A DNA stretch of 64,000 bases from Batillaria attramentaria. Taxonomy: Eukaryota > Mollusca > Gastropoda > Batillariidae. The notes under the pieces are model-generated. The model made no database searches. It saw only the letters and a list, made by a program, of their open reading frames with translations, and had not been told where the DNA came from. The stretch lies in assembly GCA_018292915.2 (NCBI GenBank), contig JACVVK020000144.1:410001-474000 (forward strand), given 5' to 3'. Position 1 is the first letter of the stretch; the number at the start of each line of letters is the position of its first letter. The position numbers and the translations under genes are program-made. Below, piece by piece: positions 26,170 to 40,100 of the stretch.

Positions 26170-29100
26170 CTGCCACCGTGACGGTGAGAGAGAGATGGAG
26201 AGAGAGAGGCTGTGATGCCGCAGGGAATTCAACCGGACTAAACTCGGTGATTTGACACTTAGCAAACTGCACATTGTTAGGACACGTTATCCGTCGCTCA
26301 AATTTAGGTAAAGCCGCACAACCTTGATTACTAAAAGACTCCACAGAAACACCAGACTCTGATGCTGAGTCACATTAAAATTTATGCCATTATCTGTACG
26401 GTTGATATGCGCTCCCGGGGAGGGGTCCGGACACTACCGCGAGTGTCTGTGGCTTGGGCGACCAACTGCCGTTAACGACCGTTTCTGTCCGGTCCCATGG
26501 GTAGTCGCTCAAAAGAGGCTCTACTGTAACATGAAGAGCCTGAGGTCAATCACAAACCCACAAATCACTTGGCACTTTAAAGAACACTGGTGGGTTGGGA
26601 CTGTTTGCTGATCAAACTGTAATTTGATACGAGGCACTTGCTGGTTAGGTACTGATTTGTTACTAACTCCCACTGCGTCAAAGTTCGTTTTGACTGTGAC
26701 GTTGCCACCATCTAGTCTCTGCCACAGTTTGGAAAATTGGCGGAATAGCGTCATGAATCTCCCTTTGTCCTTTTTCGTGTCTTTGGCAAGACAGATTTCT
26801 ACGCTGCAATAAAATCTGTTACAACACGCTGAAGATGTACGACTAAATAATTGATGATGAAACTGGGCTGACATTTCCCTAGAATTACCTTGCGGATGTG
26901 ATCAATCATTGACGTAATGCTTCAGTTCCAGTTTGGTTGCTTCGCGTGTTTTTGCGGCAGAGAGGTTTTGGCTGCCTACAAGTCGTGCTCACAGTGCACT
27001 GACAGGAGGCGGATGGACCTACTTGCGCGTAGTGATTATCAGTTGTGGCAGAGATGAGAGTTGAAATTGGCACGTGCAGTTTGACGCCACGTATCAAACC
27101 ACGTACAGCTTGCGAATCGCCCTTCCCACTGCAGGTGGTTAACTTTCTCCTTATACCTTTATGTTTAACTCTTTGTGTTGATGTTGCAGAGCGAAAGAAA
27201 GGGGCACAAACTCCCTCCAAGGAGGAAGATAAGAAGGGGGAGGAGGAGCGATGGCCGCTGAGGAACGTTGTGTTCATTGAGGACTCGCGTACTGTGCAGA
27301 CAGGGAAAGTCTTAAAGGTACAGTAATCGTCGGCACCAAGCTGGTGAAATCTGATCTGGCCTGGTGGAATCTTACCTGACTGGAACTTCTTTCACTTGTG
27401 TCTGGAATCCTGGTTTCCTTGCATGTGTGCTCGCCTCCACAGCAGCCAAGTTGCCACCCCACATTACAAAACCACAAAAAAACAAGAGCAAAATGCCACC
27501 AACGGTAGCAAAAACAAATAGGCCACAAAAGATGGCAATTTCTTGTTTACTTGCTTGAATCTGTGTCACTGCAGTGGTAACAATAGAGGCGACGTAAGAT
27601 GTGTAGGTTTCACTGCCAGTGTTAGTAACTTGCTTCCTCACTGTATCTGTTGTTTCATTTCAGATTGACGGAGCGTATGCAGCCGTCCGCTTCCCCCAGG
27701 CTCGTGATGGTGACACTGGAACGTCCAGAGACGAGTCAACAACCTCGCTCCTTCAGGACTGCAGGCTTCTGAGAAAGGACGATCTACAGGTGTTTATCAC
27801 TAGATAACTACTTTTTTTGTTTTTATAGCCGTACACTTATGGTTGATTTCGCTAAGCAACATGCATTTCATCTTTCACATGTTATTTACCTGCAGTAAGA
27901 CGGTTAAAGAAGTGTGTTACAGTGGAGACTCAAAGGTCAGCACAAATGGGCGGCATATTTCACATTTCATCTGAAATCACAGAATTTACTCAGAATTCCT
28001 GTTGTAACATTTAAAAAAAAAAAAAAAAAAAGGTTCAGATGAAAAAAAAATGCTAACATCACAAACTTCATGGAAGCCGTATACCCGAGCAACCAGCCAC
28101 TTGTTACCTGGAAGCTCTTAGGGCAGTTGAAAGACAGCAGTTTGAATTTTTTCTGATTAGATAAAAAAAAAAAATAGGCTCACTTTAGAGAGGTCTATAC
28201 ATCAGTGCATTAATTTGCCACCTCCATTTACAGGTTGTGAAGGGTGTGAGTGCCCCCAGGAATCCAGACTGTTTCCAGAAAGTTCCAAAGAAAGTCAACA
28301 TCGTAGAGTCGGGGCAGGTGCTGGCAGTGTCCGTGGACTGCGACAGTGAGTTTTTCTTCACACTCTTTATGTTTTCGTCTGAGACTTCGGTCACACAAAT
28401 ATTTTACCCAGATTTTCCTTCAGCGGGTTGTGTGGGGTCGTATTTTTGTCTGCTGTTTCGTTTTTACGTTCAGAGGTTAGTGGTATGTATTTGAAATCAT
28501 CTCTGTCAGGATATCAGCATCTTCATGGAATGTTGGTGGTACCTCCATGTGGAGAAGAGTGCAGGAGAAGGATACAGTGCATGCTATCCTCGTCTGCATC
28601 ATTCTCACAATCCAGTTACACCAAAATTCCACATTGCTGTGTACACTTCAACTTCAGTATGAAGCATGGCAATATGTTTGTGAATAGACAGGAATAGACG
28701 CTTCCACTCGGCACGCCCTGAGGCCAAAGTCCCGCCCGTTTACTCCGCCATGTATTTGTAAGCACAGTACATCCATGGTGTCATTTCATGGAAAAAGGGG
28801 GTGGTTTCAGGATAAAAGGGAGCGATGTAATGGTCATTTTCCTCAACTGACGTCACTGGCCTTACTGCTTTCTTTCCACGTTTCAGTCATATCAAACTAC
28901 ATGTGCTTCCCTCCTCGTATTGTCTGGCAAGAAAGTTTGCCAGACCATACCAAGTGCTGTGCTGATTATGCCGTGGCACACGATTGGCTAGATTCTGGGT
29001 GCTTGCCCCTTTACATGGACAAGAGTGGAGTTGTCTGTTGGTGACAGTGCAGTCAAATTCTTTAGCAGCTAGTCCGCATGTTTCCCTCAGTATGTCTGAT

Positions 29101-32100
29101 AAAAGTTCAAAAGTAGGATATGAACATGTGTAAATTGCAGACCTGATCAATGTTTTTCGTTCCTCTCTGAGCAGACATCCATGCTGTGGTCCAGGCAGGA
29201 TCTCACCTCAGTTACGTGGTGCACAACCTGAGCCGAGGCAAGCTCGACCAGAATTCTGTGTTCCCCACCGACGCCCAGTCCTTCCTTGGCACGCGACGTG
29301 CCCCCGTCACTCTGCGGACCACCACGGAGGTATGAAGGACTCACGAGAGATGCCAAGTTATGATATGTGAATTTGCTAGTGGCTTTTTGTTCCAGTATAC
29401 AGTTTATTACTAGAGCACCGACTCCAGTTACCTAGGTTGTATGTGCTCGGCCTTGGTTTTTTTATTCATTCGTGTTTTAATCATCTCTGCCTGTCCTTTA
29501 TCATTTTACTTGTGTTATCAGGTCTTAGTCTGTGCTCGTTTACTTTTTTAGTTGTTCTCACGTAGTGTACGTTGAAAGAATGTGTCATTTTATGTTTTTT
29601 TTTACTTCATTTCTAGATTGTAAGGCACCTAGAGCTTGTTTCTGAGGATAGGCGCCCCATTATAATTATTATTACCGTTGCCAACCACATGCCCAGACCC
29701 TGGTGCTGATGCGTGAGGGTGCTTGTCACCACCATATTTCTCTCAAGTGTTAGTAGATGTTTTCTGATCTCTCAGTAAAAACATTGTTTGTAGGAGCCAA
29801 CCCCAGTGTCACTGTGTGATGGAAACGGTGCGTTGTATCCCATCGCCAAAGACTGTAATGAGAACATCCGTGACCCGCTGTGGCTCGACCTTCCACCCGT
29901 GTCCTGCCTAGCCATGCGTGTCTGCCACCTGCCCGCGATCCCCATCAGCCAGAAAAACAGGACAGCGGTCATGCTTCTGGCGGTGCAGGTACGTGTGAAC
30001 AACGCAGTTGAGTGGGTGGAGAGGTTTTGGGGAAGAGAAATCCGTGTACAAAATCTCTTGCCAGAGTGGACCTGCATCATGAGTAAATTACCATTGTTGT
30101 TTTGTGCTGTAATGTATGTCTTTTTATGTGGATTTTGGATGTACATATATTTTGTGTCCCAGATCTTTGAACAAGCTAGCCTGTATGTCATCCGGCGTCA
30201 TTGTTTGCAGATCATGTGATATTCTTTTTGTTTCAGCACCAACGTCTGATGCCGCACATTCTTCGTTGTGACCTAGACCACGTGAAAAGCATCGTAAACA
30301 CACTGGAAGAAGACACAAGTAAGGAATTCGTGTTTGTTTTCTTTACGTTTTTTTTGGGGGGGTGGGGGGGGGGGGGATGCTTTTTCTTTCCTGTTTGTGT
30401 ATATTTTTTCCTTTTTGTTTTGGCATAACCCTAGCAAAGTAAAGTTAAAAACATTGTTTTGGGTTGGGGTTTTTTTTTTTTTGGAGGGGGGGGGGGGGTG
30501 GTTTGCAGACTTGATTTCATTTAATTTTAAAACATTTCGCTGATTGCATGTTTTCAATATGTTTTGTGTGGTTTGAGATCCCTGACGAAAGGACTGCATG
30601 CACCAAGAGACGTTGACATTATCGGGTCTTCTTATCTGTAGCAGCTGTAGAAGGAAAATGCCCTGGATGACCGTAAAAGTGTAGGACTTGTCCTGAATGT
30701 CGTCCATTATGGCGTAGAAAGGATCGGACATACGTTCGCCTTAGTAAGAAAGTAATGGGACATTTAAGAAATTCATCAGCCTGTGACCGATGTCTGACAC
30801 AAATATGACGCCTTGTGTGACATACTTATGCATTTGCACCAGTAGCATCATACAGGGCTTAAGATCTTCCACCTTTTTGAAGATTTCCACCTTTGGCTAC
30901 GAATTTTCCTCCCCCTAAAAAGTGTTTCCTCCTTTGAAGCACCTAAAATCAATGCTAAAACACACCAAATTGTACAAATTTAGTCTAGTTCTAAAATCTT
31001 ACCTCCAAAAGAAGTGTTTCTTTCTTTGAAGCACCTACCATCTTGCTAAAACGCACTAAATTGCACAGATTTTTTTTTTTTTTTTTTTGCTGCCCCAACT
31101 CTTTTGCCAGTTCCAGTGGTGTTCCTCCCAGGTCATGGGTGGAATCCACGGAGGGCTCAAAAGCTGGGGCAGTTTTTATTAATACATGATGATGGAGATG
31201 AGGATGATGGTAAGATGATGCTATGGAGGTCCTTGTGGTTTGGAACTGCGGAACAGGGCCGCATTCCAGGCTTCCTGTCATAAATATCCCGGCATTAACC
31301 AGGCACGGGAAGTACGGCACCTGCGGTGCCGGCCGTGTAATCATCCACATCATGAGACGTGTTATACCAAGGGAAGCACCCCCAAAGTCGCACCCGTGAA
31401 GTGGGTGAATCTCGGCTGTGTGGCAACAGCCTCCCCATCGGGCCCATAGCACGCCCGCTCTGGGTATGAGCCGACCTAGGTAGGAAAAATCCCGCTTGCC
31501 TCGGCTGGACCTCGAACCCGTGGTCCGAACTGCTAACCACTACACTACGGGGGCCTGTCAAATTGCACAGATTTTAGTCCAATTTGTTTTTTAAATTCCG
31601 GGGGAGCATGGCCCTAGACGCATGACGCAGTTTTTTTGTTTTTTTTTGGCAGACGCGTGCTCACGGCTTTGCAAGTGCGTCGCTGAACGCTGCTCACTTT
31701 TCCTCCTGTTGCATCATGGAGCATTTTAAGCCCTGATAGTCATGTGATCTGAGCTGTAGGTTTGGGCCCTGCCCAGATTTGCGTTTTGACGGTGCTGTTA
31801 TCTCGCTCTTGCTTTTTGTCCAGAAACTGGGACAGTGAGCAGGGGGCTGCAGGAGGTACTGAGGGAACACTGCGACGGCAACCGCAACATCATCCACATG
31901 GCCGTCAACACCTGTATACCCACCTCCAACAAGGACTATGATTCAGGTAGGCCAGTGCTGTCGTTTATTGTATACCTCATGTGATGTTTTTATAAGGGAA
32001 AAAAGGCAAATTCGTACTAACCAAAAAAAAAAAAAAAAAAAAAGAGTTTCTAAGCTCAACAGGGAGAACAACTAGAAGTAACAAAGTATGACACATTTCA

Positions 32101-35100
32101 GGTTTATGTTTTGTATTTGTTACTGTTTGTCTTGATGATGGCACAACGCCGAAATGTAGACATGTTGACTGTGGGGGGGGGGGGTATTAATTTGAGTTGG
32201 CTAGTCAGCAGGAAGCTGTTATCTTGGATGGTTGCTGAATCATGAGGCTTGGTGCCCTTTGGCGAGTCACATCTTACGTTTTGTGGGTTGATGCCGGAGC
32301 AGGGTCTACACTCTGTCACACATATGATGGTTGTGTTTCAAAAATTCAACCCTATTGTTTTTCCAGAGCCCAGTCTCATCGGCGGTAACTCCTTCAGTTC
32401 CACGCTGGATGCGGTCAGCAGTGCTGTGGATGCCCTGACCTCGATCCAGCGAAACGAGGAATCAGCCAGTCGCAGGTAGGTCACGCGTCGCCAGATATGC
32501 GGTCACTTTTGTAGGTATTGTTAGATTATGTTCTGTTCTCAGTCAGTGTCCTCTTATACAATCTGATGTAAATAAAACTGAGATATGTCAGTTAATTTCA
32601 GCTACTCTGTAAATAGACGAGAGGATGTTGTTTTTGGAGTGGGAAATGGTAGCAGCTAAAAATTCACAACAAAGTCAGATAAAACTGGAAACTTAGTGTT
32701 TGGTTACAGACCGTGTCGATGAACAGCACCGACGGTATGCTTTAGACGGATGGATGGGTGAGAGGTTAATTGATTGACTGATTGACTGACTGATAGACTG
32801 ATAATGATTGATGGATTGTAACAGAACTTTTAGTGCAACACATGCTGTGTTGTCTTCCAGCACGATGACAGTGCGAGAGCTGATCCGCCGAGCGTCGTCC
32901 GCAGCGCGCGGAGTGAGTGGTTTGGACGTGAGGGATTTGGACAGAGAGGAGCCGGGCATCTCTATACCCCCCATCCACTGGCCATCAGAACCCCCTCCAT
33001 CTTATGACTCCATTCACTCGGGTAAGTCGTCATGATAAAAATGGTCTGTGTGTGAATGCCTTGGAGCTGGCTAGTTGCTAAGTTGTACAGAAACATACCC
33101 AGGTGTACAAAAATTATTTCCACAGTTTCACGTGGACTCTCTCTCTCAGTGTAAAACAAATTAAGAAAACGCTTCAGAATTTTCAATCAAACATGAAGAC
33201 AGTAGGCAAATACTCTTTCAGTTCGTTAACCCCATGTAAAAATTTATCTACCCTTTTCTGTCAACCTTCTAATAGTTAGCTGTTGTTGGTTTTGCGCTTT
33301 TCTGTTATGCTGATTTGGTTTTCATGGTCTTTACCTCTGGTGTATTTGCTGTATTACTGAGAGGTTTAGTAAAAGTGATGATATGAAGTAGAGGTGTGTG
33401 TGCGTGGTGTGTGTACATGCGTGAGCATGCTTGTTAGCTTAGCAAGTCCCTTTCTGAGCTCGTCCCTTCATATACTCCACCCCGCACTCTTCGTTCCTCA
33501 TCTCAGTCCCGCTTGTCCATTCCTGGGTTTCATGATGACACAGCCAAGAAGCTCGCTCCTTCAAATGTTCTGCCCACATGTTCTGTGGAATGTCAGCCAC
33601 CCTACTTGAAATCCAGCTCCTCCACCGAGTCTTTCAGCAGCCACCCAAAGACCCATCTTTTCTCAGTTCTGAAGCAGGGCCTCCCCCCCTCCCTTTTCCA
33701 CTTCCCCCGCGCTACGAGCATGCTGCGCATGTAGTGTTTTTCAGCGCGTTTAAGACATCATCATCATCATCATCATCATCAGAGTAACACTAGATTCACA
33801 GTCATTATTTTCAAAAAAGTTTTATGGGCCTTGCCAACTTAGAAAATTGTCTACAACATGGCAATACGTTTTACTTCTTTTCCTACAGACACGGGCGTGT
33901 CAGGCCTGTCCAGCAGTCTGGGTGGGTCCAGCGGGGCGGGGCCAAGCGGGGGGAGTGGCTCCAGCGGGCCGGAGATGAGCACCCTGGGGGCGTCGGCCGT
34001 CAAACTGGAGGACAAGGAGAGACGTACGGTTGGGCTGCAGATTCTGCAGCTGCTGTTGGACTCGCGGGCTTTCCAGCCTCACATACAGGCGCTGCTGACA
34101 GCCAGGTATGTTGGTGTTGCCTGGCTAACATTCCCAGCTTCATTCCTTTGGATAAGAGGATTCAGGGGAATCTTCACCCGTGGACGGATTTTCACCTTTG
34201 GCTCAAAATTTTTCTCCTCCGAAAAAAGGGTGTATCCTCTAAAGCACGTTAAAAAAAAATTTCTTCCAAAAAAGAGGTTTTCTCCTCTGAAGCACTTAAA
34301 TTCATGCCAAAATGAACCAGATTTCACAGATTTTTAGTCTATTTTTTATTTTAAACAAATTCCAGGGGATCATGCTCCTGGACACCCATAGCATATTGTA
34401 GACACGTGCACGTGACTTTGCCACTTCGTCACTAAATTGTTATACACTTTTTCCTCTGGATCTTGGACCATTTTGAGCTCTCGGGATTGCGTGTGTGAAG
34501 TACTGTACCCTTGTGGGCAGCCACATTCCAGCTTCTGAGGAATTTATTTCTGTTGCCAGAGAGTGTTGGCTGTTACGTTAGGAGCTGTTCATAATCACAA
34601 TACCAGTAGTAGCAATACGAATATTTTGCTGTAGTTTAGCCGTTCTATCCTTCAGGTTTCATTCTTTTTTTGAGAAGTCACAGTCTGTTTCTGTACGTAA
34701 CCCTATTGATGCTTTGGCATACAGTGTGTTAAATTGTTTTGGCCTGAAAAAACATTGAATCATTTAGAATTGGATATTGCTCTGGCTTTTCTGACAGCAG
34801 GTCCCATGGAACTTTTCGTTACTTCTCCCTTTGGTACTCGCTGCCTTAAGGAATCTTTGCCCCTTACAATGTAGTGTGTATTTTCTCCTTTCTTTTCTTC
34901 CACAGGAATGCTGAGGGTTGCACCGCTTTCATGCAAGCAGTGTGTGGCCGCGCGTACCCAGCGGCCCTGGCCATCTTGTCTGCTGCGCTGAAAATTGCGG
35001 CTCGCGGGGATCGTGGGGAGACGGATCGGACTGTGTTGATGACGATGTTGTATCCTTCGGGATCCAGTCTAGACAACTCTCCCCTTCATATCTTGTGTGC

Positions 35101-37131
35101 CAATGACACGTGCAGTTTTACCTGGACCGGAGCAGAACACATTAACCAGGTAAGGGAGATTAGGAATGTTGGAGGTGGATTAAAAAAAAGAAAAAACTCT
35201 CTTCCTACGTGATTCAAGCATAATAAGTGATAGAAGTTCAGTGAACGCAGAAGTAGGGAAGAAAAGATTTAAAAAAAAAGAAAAAAAAAAGCAAGCCTAA
35301 GGTAGAACAACAACTCTACTGCTTGCTGATGTCATCTTCTATAACGTCAGACATTTAGCTGCAATTTCTGCGCTGTAAACAGTAGCAGAATTGTGTGACG
35401 CAAAGTTGGACTGAACTTAATTTGTATTGAATCCTGTCTTTTGACTGCAGATACATTACCGTGTCACACAAATATCGGTATCTGAGCGCCTACAGTACTG
35501 GAAACACTGGTATACATGTATGTGTGTGTATTACAGGACATCTTCGAGTGCAAGACGTGCGGACTGACAGGAACACTGTGCTGCTGTACGGAATGTGCCC
35601 GCGTTTGCCACAAGGGTCACGAGTGCAAGTAAGTCTTTCCGGATCTATCCAGCCATGGCCTTTTCTCTGCTTTGTGTCTGTCTGACTTTTCTGTATTAGC
35701 AGCCTAACTGTGTGAGCTTAGGAATAAGTCACCAGTGGTGAGATAAGTTTTTGGCTGTCGGTACCAGTGGTGAGATAAGTTTTCGGCTGTCCGTACTTTT
35801 CAACCACAGTTCAAAATCTGGGAAAGTTAGTTAGGAAAAAAATCTTACTTTTCAACCAGGCACCAGAATCTGTCCCTAAGTTTTCATCCAGACCAGTAAA
35901 ACTATGAAGCAACATGAACATAATGCCAAATGTCCAGAAAAAGAGGATATGGTGAATAAATGTTAGGTAAGGCTTACAACACTTTTTGCGCACTTTAAGG
36001 CCCTCTGATGCAAGATACTGTTTCCAAGGTACTGTATAGCCAAGCAGCATTGTTATGAGCCCCACCTGTACACATGGTGCTCAGTGAAGATGGTCAGACA
36101 TTGAAACTGAAACTGAATGGTTTTGCTCAGTGGTATTTCAAACTCTTGAGAGCCAACTTACATACTTGTATTGTCTTCACACCTCTGTAAGTTTGTTTCA
36201 TTCTTGTTTCAGGCTGAAGAAGACGGCTCCCACAGCGTACTGCGACTGCTGGGAGAAGTGCAAGTGTAAGGCGTTGGTGGCTGGACTACAGAGTGCGCGC
36301 TTCACGCTGCTCAACAAGCTACTGGCGGAGACCGACCTCGTCACCATGCCCAACAGCAGGTATATATATGACTAAGGAACCATCGGCCCAAGACTTAGAT
36401 CCCCACATGTAATGCCATATGGGGCAGCCTAGCCTCATTTTTGAAGACATACATGTCAGTACCATGGCAGTAGTTTACTTTTGGGTACCAGGAGAGGCTA
36501 CTTAATGCCTTGAAAGATGTTGAAATTTGTTTTCTTAAGTAAGGTGTTCCCCCATGGTTCTCCAGCAGGGTGCTACTTCTGCACCCCAGCCTTGGTTTCA
36601 GTCTTTTTTCCCCTCAGCAATTCCCTAGAGTATCTGTGGACAGTACCTGCTCAACCCTACAGCCAGTCAAGCGGTGTTATTTCTCAGTCCTCCAAGATGG
36701 CAACACGGGCATATTTTACATTTTCCAAGTCTGAAGTACTCTTTGAAATGGTAACAGTTTTTCACTGATTTGATTTTGATTTGACAAAATATACCTTTAA
36801 ATTTAGCTGCACAGTATGAGAAATGTTTGGTGTGTGTTTGGTCTTATTTTTACTCCTTCATCTAACTCATGTATTTCCTGGAGTTTCTGTATAAAAAAAA
36901 AAGGAGAAGAACGAAAAGAAACTGCTTTGGAAATGTTCAGCCCACCAAATTTGAAAAATAAATGCAATTCTAAATTTCGACATTTAAATAGCTGAGCTGG
37001 CCCTTCGCACCACGTGATTGTAATGTGTTTATGTCCAGTGTGTGAGAGAATGCGTGTGATTCACGTGAGCGTGCGTGTTGGGTTCAGTTCGCGGCGCTTT
37101 GAGCCGATTCAGGGTAAAGCGCCTATACAAT

Positions 37132-37163
<32 letters not shown>

Positions 37164-40100
37164 AGTCCTTTGTTCTCAGAAGTTTTGGGGAACGTTGCTT
37201 GCACAAAGGTACTGACTAGCTGACATGTATTTTACATGAAAACAATGTGTGGTACATTTCAGAGGCGAGAATATCCTGCTGTTCCTGGTGCAGACGGTGG
37301 GGCGCCAGTTGGTGGAACAGCGACAGCATCGCCCGTCCCGGTCACGCCTCACTTCTTCCCGCAAAGCTCAGATCGCTGATGGTGGGTCCTTATTGAATTT
37401 TTTTAGGAATTTTATTATTATTATTATTATTTAAAAAAAAAATAATTATTGCCTTTTTCAGGAAATTCAGGTTGCTGGCCAGTCCATCGCTAATTTAATA
37501 TATAGTTTACTAGCGCCTACCATATATCGAACCATATGCAGCTCGCAAATCATCCCCACCCACTGGTGGGATTAACTTCGTATATTGACATCGTCATGAA
37601 ATTGTGCAGACTATTGTTCAGATACACAGGGGAACGAGGAGCACGGAGAATATGCCTGCGTTTCTGAAAAGAAGTCTGTTTCATTTTCAGACCTGGAGAT
37701 GCCAGAGCATGACCTTGAGCCGCCACGCTTCAGCAGACGTGCGCTGGAGCGTATCCTGAACGACTGGACAGCTGTCAGGGCGATGATCTTCAGTGGTCAG
37801 AAGCAGACTGGGTAGGTTTTTGTGTACGCTCAGAACAAGTATCTAGTGGACACCACGGTCACCACAAGGGTTTCAGATACTGCATAATATTGTGTCCCAA
37901 GTGACTGATTCTGATGCATGGATGAAGCACATTCGTTGAACAGTTTTTGACAGGCCTGTTGAATCTCTAACGGAGATTTGAAAGGTGTGGGTGTGGGGAG
38001 GGGAGGGGAATAACAACAAAAAGCGCAGACAAATAATGGAGTCGGGCCATGTGAGATGAGTTGTCAGCCACTTCTGGAAAGCAGGGATGTTCATTGCCTC
38101 CTTCAGTGGCACAGGAAGAGAGTGCCTCCTCCTCCTCCTCCTCCTCCTCATCATCATCATATCATCATCTTCATCATCATCACCACCACCACGACCACCA
38201 CCACCATTACCACCACCATCATCATCATTGTCATAATCAGATAGAACAGAACAAGAGCTTAGTTGCCTCCCCCAAAATCAGAATGGATTAGCTTAGTTGC
38301 ACAAATAGTCTTAAAACTGTGGACTAAGAAGGCTTCAGATTTCAATTTGCGCTTTCTTTTTATACAGAGGAGCAGATGCAATGTACGAGGAACAGATCTA
38401 TCTGGAGAGTCAGAGCGGCACAGCCCGTCTCGACAAGTTCACCCACTCCTTGCTGACCAAGAACAACGTGGAGGTAAGACGGTAGATCAGGTGTCTTGCA
38501 GAACAAGGTAACCCCTCATCCACAGTGGTGTTAACCTTTACGGCTCGCGTCACTCTCAACAGCCGTAGGCACCAAGCCGCGAACCGATTCGCGTCATCCT
38601 AAACAGCCAGCAGCTGCATGCGCGTCAGCAGGGAAGTAGGTCACTGGCCAAGCTCGCGATGTCAAAGAGTTAAACTCGAAAGAGGTGATCACTGTCCACA
38701 TTCAGTCAGTGGTGGCAGAAAGGATCATTGAAGATTTGTGGTGTGTAGGTGGGAGATAGTTTTAGTGTGACTTTGCCAGTGTGCAGTGTTCTGGGTTATC
38801 TCCTCTTCAAGCAGACTGTTTAGAGCGATGCTGGTCAGGGTTTAAACCCAGGGTTCGCTACAACAGCCACAGGGTCCATACAGGTCATAGAATCCTGGAA
38901 AAAAGTCCTGGAATTTGGAAATAGCTTTTCCAGGCCTGGAAAGTCATGAAATTATCTCAAGAGTCATGAAAAGTCATGGAATTTCGGAATTTTATGGAAG
39001 CCATTTTGAGCCCGACAGTGAAACGGTCGGCTTGGTGATTACTCACTTGACTTATTGCCAAATACCAACAAAGTGCCTTCCCATAGGGCTAATGACTAAC
39101 TCTGAAGATTGGTCTTGCTGACTGCGATAACTTGGATAAGCTCATAATTTCTACCCTCACGTGTGTCAGTGTGAAAGAGAGCGAGGAAGTTGTCAAGGAA
39201 AACAGGAGAGTTGGCCTGGAAAAGTCATGGAGTTTTGAACCCGTATGGACCCTGCAGCCAGACTGGTCTGTGCTATGATACTTGAAAATCAGTTCATCTT
39301 TCCACCACCTTTACTCTAAGTCGTACGTGCAGCACAGGTTGAATCAAGGCCAAGTCTGACAGCTCAACCTATGATTAAGGATACTAGGATGGCAGGGTGG
39401 GAGAAATTTTGTAGATAGAATCGTTTGAGTTAGAGCTGTGACTCTGTATGTAGTCAGGAGTGTGTCAGACTTAGGCAGCCACGTTACTGAACAACCATCA
39501 CCGCTGTCATAATTCACCATGTCTGTTTCCAAACCATAAACTGCAAGGTGGCTGATTTGCTAATGTTGCCATATTAGGTGAGGAACACGAGTGTACATTC
39601 TTGAAGCAGCCGTCACCGCTGTCATAATGCACCATCAGGGATCGATTTTTTCGCGCGCCGTGCGACTATGTCTCATATTTTGATAAAATGTCGCATAGAA
39701 ATTTCACAAAATGCGTCATATGTCGCACGAACATGACATCACAAACGCACTTGACAACGCGAAGCAGAGATGCGCTGTCCGTGTCAGTCATAGAGTCTGT
39801 TACACTAATCTAATATTAGTGATGAGGCTTACTTATCCCGCTCGCCGCGCGCGCTGCCAGGAACTCTCGCTCGAAAGAGTTGCAAAAAATATTGGCGCGT
39901 TACCAGGTTTCTCAGTTCTGCGATCGAGAGGTCCTTTTCCGTTCAGAACCTGAACGTCACTGCACTTAGGAACAGGCTCTCGGCACAGACATGTGGCAGA
40001 GTGATGCGGGTGAACTTGATTGTCTCAAAGAAAATGAAAATGTCTCATAAAAATGACTGGTCAAGGAGACAATGTCTCATTGGCATATTTGAGTAAATCC

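Noticed and set aside
24196..26526. CRISPR-like array of regularly spaced repeats
   Set aside because: Eukaryotic context, units of about 200 bp, spacer equivalents are themselves repeated microsatellites.
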